Positions 12,108 to 21,720 of a stretch of 64,000 nucleotides of DNA are shown here, in pieces. Positions within the stretch are counted from its first letter, which is position 1. Each line of letters begins with the position of its first letter. The stretch covers positions 344,675-408,674 of the forward strand of contig MU400535.1 in the NCBI GenBank assembly GCA_022578965.1. Reading direction: 5' to 3'. Position numbers and translations under genes: made by a program. The notes under the pieces are model-generated. The model was not told where the DNA came from and ran no database searches. It saw nothing but the letters and a program-made list of their open reading frames with translations. The DNA comes from Xylaria sp. FL1777 (Eukaryota; Ascomycota; Sordariomycetes; Xylariales; Xylariaceae).

Positions 12108-13620
12108 TGTTTATATAGCAAATATATTTTTTTGCAATTTGTTTTAATAATTATAAAGCTTTTAAATAATATTTATATGCTTATTTATTTTAATTTATAT
12201 AAATAAAGCATTTAAATTTATTTAATGTAGCATTTTTGTTTTAATTTAAAACAGCAATTTTATACTTTTGCTTTAAAAATATATTTTTTAAATTGCTTTG
12301 TTATTTTTTGTTATTTTAGATTTTTATAACTTGTATTTTTTTTTTAAGTTAAAAAATCTTTTCTTTTTTATAGCTTTTTTTTCCGTTTTTTTTTTTAAAT
12401 TAGCATTATTTTTAAAAGTGTTCTTTTTTTTTATAGTTATAACATTTAACTTTAAATATATTTTAGGATTATTATTTTTGAACTTTATTAATTTGCTTAG
12501 ATTTTTGTTTAATATTTTTTTAAGTATTTTTTTTTTTGTTTTTTTTAGTTTTTTTAGTTTTAAAATACTAATTAAATAATTATTAATTAATTATAATAGC
12601 TATATTAATATATGTATTAATTTTTGCTAGTTTATTTATTTTGCATAGTTTATTTTAAACTTAAGTTTTAAGTTTACTATAAAATAAGTAAAATAATGCA
12701 AGCTTAAATAATTTTAAGATTGCTGCTAATTGTTTAAATTTTATAGCATAATTTATTGCTGCTTTTGTTTATTTTAAGCAAAAAAGTGCTTTTTTTGCAT
12801 GTTTTACTTTTTAAGTATTTTTAAATAATGCTTTTATTTAATTTTTAAACTTAATATAATTTTTAAAAATCTTTTTTGTTTTTAGCTTAAAGTTAATTAA
12901 CTTGTTAGCTTTTAAAAAATCTTTTAAAATAAGTTAAAACTATTTTAGTACTTTTTTTAATAAAAATTATAAAATAATTATTATTTTTTAATTTTTTTTT
13001 GTAATAATAATAAAGTACTATTGTAAATAAAGTTTAACATAAATTAAAAAGGCTTTTATATTTATAAATTTATTATAAAGCTTTAAAGCAGTAAGTTTAA
13101 AACTTTTAATGTTTAGCATTTTTAATATTATAAATAATTTTAATAATAAAAGCAATAATAATAATAAAAAGTTAAGTTTTTTATTTTAAGTTATTACTTT
13201 AAGTATAACAGTAATAAAAGTAAGCGTTAAGTTTACTAGTAATAATATTAATATTAGTTATAATATAATTATTTGTTTAAAACTTTAACTTATTATTATA
13301 ATAGCAATTATTATTACTGCTTTAATTATTATAGCTAATATTTATGCTAGTTTAAAAGTTATAACGTTTAATATTTAAGCTATTTTTTAGGTTAAAGTAA
13401 CTAGTTTACTTTATAGCGCTAGCATTAACGTTAGTTTTTTTTTACTACTGCTGCTTAATTTTTTTTTTTTTACTACTGCTTTTTTTTTAATAAAAATAGC
13501 TAATAAAAGTACTAAAGTTTATTGTTTTAATATATTGCTAGTTTTAAAAGTTTTTAAGATTTTTAAACTTAATTTTTGATTTTTTGTTTTTAGTAATATA
13601 ATTTAAATTTAGTTTATTAA
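12108..13620. other. T-rich gene-free stretch
   Basis: About 1.5 kb of plus-strand T-rich DNA with long T runs, ATAATAATA-type simple sequence at about 13140-13340 and two TTTACTACTGCT stretches near 13440-13480. The phenylalanine-rich 93-codon open frame at 12298-12579 is what the complement of A-rich DNA gives and has no domain; I do not call it a gene. If the purine-rich strand was once the coding strand, a lost gene here would have run on the minus strand. Confidence 0.55.
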
Positions 13621-13960
13621 TTATTAAATAAGATTTACTTATATAATGCTATTTAGCATTCTTGTTTTTTGAATATTTTCTTAGTATACTTTTAAAAGTT
13701 TATTTTATAAATTGTTTATTATTTAACTTTTTATACTAATATTCGTTTTTATGTATTAAATTCTATTAATTAAAAAGCTATTAAAGTATAACAAACTTAT
13801 TATATATTAATATAACAGGTTTGCTTTTGGAGTTTTAATTTGTAAGTAATAATAGAATCTTTAACAGTAGTTTGTTAAAGAGGTTTTTAGAGTATTTTTA
13901 TTACTATGCATTAATAAAGGTCTTAAAGAATTAAAAGTAATAAATATATTAATGCTTAGC
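13621..13960. other. Less mutated island, possible coding fossil
   Basis: GA and TC dinucleotides, nearly absent elsewhere, are common here (GGAG, GAATC, AAAGAGG, TTAGAG, AAAGGTC, AAAGAA). On the plus strand at about 13774-13934 one frame has a single internal TAA in more than 50 codons and contains segments such as SNNRIFNSSLLKRFLEYF and YYYALIKVLKN. That could be the remnant of a single-copy gene that escaped RIP. The evidence is weak, because in similar islands several frames look equally open. Family not recognised. Confidence 0.3.
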
Positions 13961-14080
13961 AGTTATAAAAAATTAATAGCTAAAAAGCTAAAAACTAAAT
14001 AAATAACTAAATATAAAAAATATATAATTATATAAATAAAGGAAATAGTAATAATAATTTATAAATATTGCTTTTTTTAA

Positions 14081-14194
14081 TAAACTTAACGCTATATTGT
14101 TTTAAGTTTAAAGCTTAATAAACTTAACGCTTAAGTTTGTTAAGTTTAAGGCTTAATAAACTTAACGCTTAAGTTTGTTAAGTTTATGCATTAA
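14081..14194. repeat. Three tandem 38-bp repeats with internal inverted repeats
   Basis: Three head-to-tail units start at 14081, 14119 and 14157, each exactly 38 bp and each beginning TAAACTTAACGC. The last two units contain perfect 9-bp inverted arms AAACTTAAC and GTTAAGTTT separated by 10 bases; the first unit is more diverged. The exact period and internal symmetry resemble iteron-like or protein-binding repeats, but no replication or resolution gene is nearby. Confidence 0.85.
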
Positions 14195-14303
14195 ACCCTT
14201 ATAGTGGTTTAAATATATATTTTTTTAATAAATGGGACTCTTTTTGCGCATGTTTTCTTTACACCTGGCTTTTTAACCAGCTTAGTTAGCCCATTTTATA
14301 ACA
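14193..14303. other. GC-retaining stem-loop block next to copy C
   Basis: This stretch keeps unusual G/C for the window. It holds three nested or consecutive stems: AAACC/GGTTT at 14193-14210, AAATGGG/CCCATTT at 14230-14296, and CTGG/CCAG at 14265-14280 inside the second. TGCGCA lies at 14245-14250. It starts where the 38-bp repeats end and stops where copy C begins. It could be the terminus of another mobile element or an escaped structured sequence. A tRNA fold was considered and rejected. Confidence 0.55.
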
Positions 14304-17300
14304 TTAATATATAATGTTTTTTTTGATTTTAAAAGCTAGGTTTTTTTTTATATAATGCTTTATTACAAATATAATAATAAATCTAAGTTATAAAGTTATA
14401 TTAGTATTATTTGCAAATAAACCGTTTATAAAAATAAATAGTTTTATATAGCTTAAATTTAAAAATATAAACGTTAATTTATAGTTATAATTATTTATTT
14501 GCTATTTAACCTTATAGTTTAAATTCTTAATATTTACTAGTGCTAAGTTAATTATTTAAGCAATAGCTATAAAGTTATATATAGCCTTTAGTTAGCAAAT
14601 ATTGCTTATATAAGTGCTATATATATGTTAAAAAACATATTATTATATAGCATTTTTTATATAAAGATTAATTAAAGCTAATTAGTTTGCTTAGCTTTTT
14701 TGCATAAATGTTATATTTTTTTTATATAAAAAAATAACTTAACTACTATTAAATTTAATAAAGTAATCTTGTTATAAAGTTTTTTTTAGTTTTATATAAA
14801 ACTTTACTTTATATAACTTATGTTTTTTTTTTGCTAAGAATTTAAATATAATAAAGCTAAATATATTGTTTGTTTATAAACTTATAATGCTAAATTTATA
14901 TAAAAGTTCTAATATAAATAATAAATATAAATTATATATAAAAACTATTATATTAAGTTTTTTATAATAATATTAGTAGTAAGTCTTAAATTAATATAGT
15001 TTTAATTTAGTTAAGCTATATAATAATTATATAATTTATATAATTATTTTTTTAAAATACTTTAAAATAAGTTTAAAAAATAGTTATACAAGAATTTTTT
15101 ATGCAAGCTTGTTTTTTAATTATATATATGCTTATATAATATTTTAAAGCTTGCTTAAAGCATTAAAATCTTAAATTAATAAAAAGCTTAAAGCTAATAA
15201 TAGCTATTAGCTTATTTGCTAAATTATTAGCAATTAAGTTAATACAGTTTTTTTTTTGTATTATTATAGCTTTATATAATTAATTTAAACTTTTTATATA
15301 GCTTAGTTGTTTTTTTTTTGATTTTTTATATAAAGCAAAACTTAAAAATTTAAGTATTACTATATTTATTTAGATTATATTTTATAAACTAAAAAACATT
15401 TTATATAACAAAGTTATTAATCTTTATAGTGTTTAATTTTTTAAATAAAGCGCTAAAAGTATTAATAATGCTGTTTTTATGTAATTTTATTGCTAAAGCG
15501 TAGTTTTGTTTTTTTTTTAAAGTTAAAAATAAGTTGCTAATATTTTATATAAACGCTATAAAAAATTTTTTAGCTTTTTTAAGTTTTTCGCGTTTTTTTT
15601 ATACAGCTAATTTTATAGCTAGTTTTATAGCAGTTATGTTTTTTTTTTTATTATTTACTAAAGTATATTTAGTTATATAATAATATAACTTAATTTATAT
15701 TTATTTAAAGCAAATTAAGCTATTTATAAAATTAATAATTATATTAAGTTTTTTAATTAACTATATTTTATATAGTTTTTTTTAGCTTTGCTTTTTATAT
15801 TATATAAAGACTTTACTACATAAAAGTAAAAATAATATTTTATATAAAATTAACTTATTACGTTTATAAATTATATAGCTAATTTTAACTTTTGCTTGTT
15901 TTTTGCGAAGTATTTTTATAGCTTTTTTAATTGCTTTAACTTTTTATATAATATTTAGCAAAAAAAGAAAATCTTAATTAATTTTTAAATATGCTTTAAA
16001 TATAAAAAGCGTTAAAACTAAGCTATTAAGCTTTATAGTATTATTTAAAGCTTTAATTATTATTTATAAAATTAACTTATTTTTTATATAATAACTTAGT
16101 TTAGCTTTTAATATATTATATATATAATAAAAAAGTTTATATGCTTTTTTTATTTTATTAATAGCTTAATAAGCTTTAATAAGTATTTTTTAGCATTTTA
16201 TATTTATAATTTTAATTTAGTTTTAAAATTTTTTAAACAAAAAGTTTATGCTAAAGTTATATATAATATAGTTTAAAACTTTTTAATATATATTAATTTA
16301 ATACTTATATAAAGCTTTTTAAGCGTTTTATATAAATATAAATTTTAAAAATATAATTGCTTAAAATAATATAGCTATATTAATTATATATAAAACCTAT
16401 TTATTGTTTATTTATATAATATTAATTATAACTTTATAATTAAAGTTATAGTTATTTTTAATTATAAATTTAAAATAATAAAGTGCTTAGTTATATAATT
16501 AGTAATAATAGCAAAACTTTTAAATTTTTTTTAAAATAAAGCAATTAATATTATAGTTTATATAATTAAACATATTATATAGTTTTTTTGTATAAAAGTA
16601 TTTAAAGCATTTATAAAACTTTTAAAGTTTTGTTTTTATAAAATATAGATTTGTTTTATATAAGCTAATATTAAAAAACAAATATTTTTATTTTTATATA
16701 ATAAAAATAGTTTTTTTGTTTTATTATATAATAATATTTTTTGTATTATTAAAGTATGCTTTTAAATAATTAACGTTTTTTAATAAAAATAAAAAAAAAG
16801 TAAAAATATTTAAAACATAATATATAGTTATATTAAAAGCGTTTTTTATTTATATAATATTTATAATATTTATAATATTACTTTTATTAAAACAAATGTA
16901 AGCATTACTTAAAGTTTAACTAACTTTTATATAAAAATATATTTAAAAGTATGCTTTTAATTAAGCTTTTTTTATTGTTAAATAATTAAAAGCGCTAATA
17001 TTTTAAAGTTTATTTTAGTAATTTATATAATAATAATTATTTAATATAAACTAATTATATAGTATTATTGTTTTATAGTTTTAAATGTTTTTTTTTATTA
17101 TATAATAAAAAAATGTGCTATTTATTAAATATTAAGTAGTTTAATTACTAAATTTTTTATTAATATTTTTAGTATTATTGTTTAACTTTAAATATTTTTT
17201 ATATTTTATTATATATAAAGAAAATCTTTTTAAAGTAGGTTTTTAGTTATAGATTTTTTTATGCAAATTAAAAAATATGTTTTTTGCACAAGCTTTTTTT

Positions 17301-19403
17301 TAAAAAGTATAATATATTAACTAGTAGTTTTTTTTTTAGCAAACAAAATATTTTTTATTTATATAAAAGTTTTAGTTTTTTTAATTATAGCTTTAAAAAT
17401 AGCTTAGCTATTTAATTAGTTAATTTAATAACTTTAGTATAAATTTAAATTATTAATTTTTTATATAGCTATAATTATATTTTTAGTTTATAAAGTATAA
17501 CTTATTGTTTTTTTATATAAAAGTTTTTATTATATTATTTAATGCTATATATAAGCATACTTATAAATTAACAAAAAATTTTTTATATATAAGTTTTTAA
17601 AAAATTAATGCTATAGCTAATTTTAGTATATTTTAATATGCTTATATAATATTTATATTTAGTTAAATTTTGTTTTAATAGCTAGCATTAAACGTTTGCT
17701 GTATTTTTTTAAGCTTATTAAGCATTAATTTAAGTATTTTATGCAAAACTAAATTTAAGTTTTTTTTTTTTATTTATATAAAAAAAACTATTATTTAATT
17801 AGCTTAATACTAGCTATAATTTATATTAATATTAAAATAAGTATTTATTATATAATATATTTTATTTTATGTTTTATTTAAACTAATATAATTAATAAAA
17901 AAGTTTTTTATATAACTTTTTAAAATATATAAAAATATAGCGTAATATTAGTTTTTTATAATTTTAATTTATTAGTAAGCAATAATAAATAAATAAGCTT
18001 TATTATATAATAAATTATATAGCTTGTTTATATAGTTTTAGCTTAAATTTTAGCTTTTTTAAAAAATAATATATTTATTAAAAAATATAAATTTATTTTA
18101 TATAAACTTTATTAAAAATAAGTTAAAAAATATATTTCTAATAACTAAATTTAATATTATATAAACATATATTTTTTGCTTTAATGTTTGCAGTAAATAA
18201 TATTAAACAAAATATTTATATATTAATTAAAAAATTAGTTTATAGCTTATTTTTGTTATATAAAAATTAAATAGCTTAAAAAAATTTTAATGTTTAATAT
18301 TTAGTTAAATTAATTATAATTAATATTTATATTATTATGTTTAAAATTATATGTTAAAACTTAAGTTTTTAAAAAATAATTTAATATATAAATAGTTTAA
18401 AAAATTTTAATTATTATATAAAAAAATATTTAGCTATTAGCTTAGTGTTAAAAATATTACTAATAATTAAATAATTATTATATAATAAATATTTAGTAGT
18501 TTTTTTGATTTTTTAATTATAAAGTTTTTATAAGCTATTTTTATAAGCTTTTAAATTATAGTTATTTTTAACATTAAGTAGATTTTTTTTAACTTAAGGT
18601 TTTTAAGCAAAGCGTTTTATATGCTTTAATAAATTTTTTAAAAATAATTTTTTGTTTATTTTTTAAAAGTTTTAACAAACTTTTTTTAAAAGTAGTTTAA
18701 TAGTTTACAAAAATATAAATAGTTAATATAATAAAATGCTAGCTTAATATTTAGCTTAATTTTAGTTATATAGCTAAAATTAATTTTTTAGCTTTATATT
18801 TTAAGATTAATTTAAACGTTTATTTGTTATATATTTATTAAAACATTTTTAGCTAAGTTTTTATATGTAAAAATAACTAGTTTTAACTTTAAAAACGTTA
18901 TAAATAGTTATTTATTTTTTTAAAATATAATAAATTTAGCTAAATTATATAATATATTTAATTTTATATTTAAGTTATATAAATTGCTGTTTTGCTTTTA
19001 TATAGCAATATAATTAATATATTATTTAGTATTTATATAGTAATATAATTAAAAAAGTAGCAAAATTATTTGCTATTTTTTTTATTTTGTTTTTAATACT
19101 AATAAACAAGTTAAAAGTTTAGTTTTTATATATAAATAAATTAGATTTTTTTTTTTTTTTTTTTATATATGCTTATTTTAGCTAATTAAAAAAAGTAAAC
19201 TAAACAATATGTTTATACATTAAAAAAAAAACAAGCATAATATAAAAAACAAATTTTTTTTTAATAAGTTAAAATAAAAGTATATTATATAACTTTATTA
19301 TTATTTTAGCTAATTTATAGTTTATTATAAGTAAGTTAAAAATATAAATATAATTATTAATTAATATTAAATAAGCTTTATATAATTATATATTTAATAT
19401 ATA
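14304..19403 (+). mobile_element. LTR retrotransposon copy C, truncated at both ends
   Basis: This 5.1-kb fragment aligns in inverted orientation to 10077 down to about 5000 of copy B, and its 3' part (16119-19403) aligns directly to copy A. It lacks the 5' LTR and about 1.74 kb of 5' internal sequence, and stops 39 bases into the 3' LTR. Copies A and C keep equal length over 3.2 kb and differ mostly by transitions. C often has T where A keeps C (for example at the LTR start TACG in A, TATA in C), so it looks more heavily mutated. No coding frame survives. Both truncation points adjoin DNA with higher G/C than the element. Confidence 0.93.
19365..19403 (+). repeat. 39-base stub of the 3' LTR of copy C
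   Basis: It starts TATTAAATAAGC and matches the LTR of copy A up to TTTAATATATA, after which the sequences are unrelated. This marks an old deletion or recombination breakpoint. Confidence 0.85.
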
Positions 19404-19570
19404 AATCTAAGCATACGCTATAACCTCTACAAGTTTTAAAGCGGGTATGCAAAAAAGGCCGAAGGTTTTCTGCTAGTTAAGTATATTTATAGTTTATAAG
19501 GGCTACAATATGCAATAAAAAAAGCAAACCATATTATTTTATTTTAAACACTTGATGTTTGTAGTGAAAT
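19404..19570. other. Less mutated island downstream of copy C
   Basis: It keeps GCGGG, GGCCGAAGG, ACCTCT and GGGCTAC, the highest local G/C in the window. Three of the six frames have only one or two stops over more than 50 codons, for example MQKRPKVFC and GYAKKAEGFLLVKYIYSL on the plus strand in different frames, and HTRFKTCRGYSVCLD on the minus strand. Because several frames look equally protein-like, no reading frame can be chosen. It lies directly upstream of the first R1 repeat and may be part of the same dead gene or element. Confidence 0.4.
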
Positions 19571-19870
19571 AAAGCAGTATAATCGCGCAAGATTTATTAC
19601 AACACTTTAATTATAAGAAAATAAGTCATAACTTATGCATTTAAGCAATTAGGCCATATATAAATTAAAGAATAAAACAATTAATAAAAAGGGTATTTAA
19701 CAATATAAATAAAGCAACTATAGCTAATTTTTATTATATTATTTGTAATATTTAAGTTTATGCTTTAAAATTTAGCGCAATACTTATACCTTTTTTTTTA
19801 CTATATAACTTAGCCTAAACTTACTTTAACTAGCTAGTTAGCTTATTTAGCTACTCTACTTTACTTTAGT
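19571..19870 (+). repeat. Dispersed 300-bp repeat R1, copy 1
   Basis: It begins AAAGCAGTATAATCGCGC and ends TACTTTACTTTAGT. Two other copies occur in the window, at 37001-37300 in the same orientation and at 29633-29932 inverted. All three are 300 bp with no net length change and differ mainly by transitions. This copy keeps the most C/G. It has no TG...CA ends, no terminal inverted repeat, no pol III boxes and no clear target duplication, so it is not a typical LTR, MITE or tRNA-SINE. The length is a multiple of three and at least two plus-strand frames have only TAA/TAG stops, so a shared coding segment of a lost gene family is possible. Function unknown. Confidence 0.85.
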
Positions 19871-21119
19871 AAAAATAAAAGTTTTAAACTATAAAAATTA
19901 AATATATATAAAATAGTACATATTTTATGCTTTAAAAACGCTGCGCACTTTATTTTGTTAAAATAAGTAAGCTAGTTAATTAAAGCTTTAAAAGTATATA
20001 TTAATAAAGTTAAGCAAAATTTACTTTACTTCTAAAAGGTTTACTAATAAATTAAGTAATAAATACTTAAAGTTAAAGCTAATTTAGCTTTCCTTTAATG
20101 TTGCAATATTTACTAATATATTTTTCCATTTTAATATGTTTTTTATAATCTGCAACTATTTTATACTTTTTCTTTATTTTATTCTGCATTTAGACTTAAA
20201 CTTTTTTTTAACTTTAAACGTAGCATTTACATAAGCTATTTTTATAAAAGTTATTGCCTTTTGCTTAAACTACTGCAATAATATTTCCGTTAAACATTTA
20301 TAGCTATATAGCAAAAACAAGTATTAATATTAAATATATTTAGCAGTATTAAATAAAAACAGGAAATAATATATAGCGTTAAGCATATTAAACTTTTATA
20401 CTAGTATGCTTTTATAATAAAAAGTCGCGTATTTAAGATTGCTACTTTTTGCTTTAAAAAATGCTAGCATAACTTTTAGTAGCTTGCTAAACCGCTTTAT
20501 CTTAAAAAAGAATTTATTATTAAAGTTATTTACTTAGAAAGTAATAAGCTTACTACTTATAAAAGCCTTGTTGCGCTTAATACTGCAAGAACTCAATTTA
20601 TTCTTGCTAAACATTATAATTATAAATCGTAAATATAATACAGTATAAAATATAACCGTTAATAAAATAATTATAATAATAGTTTATTTTAGTAAAGCAG
20701 TTAGCTTTATAATTAAAAAAAAAATATATTATTTGCATAAAGTAAATAAAGTACGTATTTATAAGCTTAGTAATAATAAAAGGTTAATTAAGTTAAATAA
20801 AACTAAAAAAGTAAACATTTAAAAAAAAATAAAATTTATAAAAAGTACAACAAGTTTACAAACTATAGCTAAAATTACAGTATGCTAAATATATAAATAA
20901 GTTTATAAGTTTTATAATTATTTATAATTACTAAAATAAAAAGTAAATACATAAATACAAGTACTAAAGTAAATAAGTTATACTTATATACTTTTTTTTA
21001 GTAATACTAAAGCAATACTTATTATAATTAAAAATTAAGTTTTCCTTTAAATATATAAACCTTAAACTTATTAGCATATATTTCTTATTAGTAAAGCTTA
21101 TTAAGTTTATTTTTAACGT
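19871..21119. other. Gene-free AT-rich stretch after R1
   Basis: No gene or repeat recognised. Local C content on the plus strand is somewhat higher than usual (TTTCCTTTAATG at about 20090, AAGTCGCG near 20423). Stops in the plus frame that continues from R1 are all TAA or TAG, but TGA is rare everywhere in this window, so this says little. Confidence 0.5.
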
Positions 21120-21720
21120 AATTAAACTAAATCTTTATTTTTTTTAACTTACGTTATTTAATAATATATTAAACAAAAAATGTACTACATAATAATCTTA
21201 AAGTTTATAATTTAACAAAGCTACTTATTATAAGCACTACATTTTTTTATAAACTAGATTTTTATTTCTTTTTTAAAAACAATAACATAAAACAATCTTA
21301 ATATTTATAACTTAACGAAGCTATACTTACTATAAGCACTACGCCTTTTTATAGTCCAGATTTTTATTTCTTTTTTAAAAACAGTAGTATAAAACAATCC
21401 TAATGTTTATAACTTAACAAAGCTATACTTACTATAATTATTACGCCTTTTTATAAACTAAATCTTTATTTCTTTCTTAAAAACAATAATATAAAACAAT
21501 CTTAATGTTTACAACTTAACAAAGCTATACTTCTTATAAATATTATACCTTTTTATAGTCCAAATTTTTATTTTTTTTACTTTGCGTAATTTAACTATAT
21601 ACTAAAAATAATAGCATAAAACAATACTAGTATTTATAACTTAATAAAGCTATACTTTTTATAAGCACTGCATTATTTTAGCAAGTTATAATAGCTTTAA
21701 CTTATTATACTACTTAAAAA
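21120..21720. repeat. Tandem array, period about 102 bp, five to six units
   Basis: Units carrying AACAATCTTAATGTTTA-like sequence start near 21191, 21293, 21393, 21495 and 21620, giving steps of about 100-102 bp and one of 125 bp. The shared core also includes AACTTAACAAAGCTATACTT and TTTTTATAGTCCA. The usual step of 102 is 34 codons. On the minus strand one frame repeats KRRSAYSKYSFVKL and I-K-I-W, where the Trp codon alternates with TAG as expected for TGG to TAG; on the plus strand another frame is similarly open. A decayed 34-residue protein repeat is plausible, a noncoding minisatellite equally so. Family not recognised; it does not fit an ankyrin consensus when I try. Confidence 0.75.

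Noticed and set aside
12298..12579. 93-codon Phe/Leu-rich open frame, the longest in the window
   Set aside because: With about 0.1 stop per codon, roughly one run this long is expected by chance over six frames. It has no motif and is the complement of A-rich sequence.
14081..14194. Regular 38-bp repeats as a CRISPR array
   Set aside because: Units are contiguous with no spacers, and there is no cas gene; the sequence is eukaryotic in character.
14230..14296. tRNA-like shape: 7-bp outer stem and a 5-bp stem with a 7-base loop next to it
   Set aside because: 67 nt is too short, the loop lacks the TTCRA pattern, there is no D-arm or valid anticodon arm, and no B-box sequence.
21120..21720. 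Ankyrin repeats encoded by the 102-bp array
   Set aside because: I tried to fit the ankyrin consensus in all minus-strand frames; the period is close but the conserved positions do not line up.
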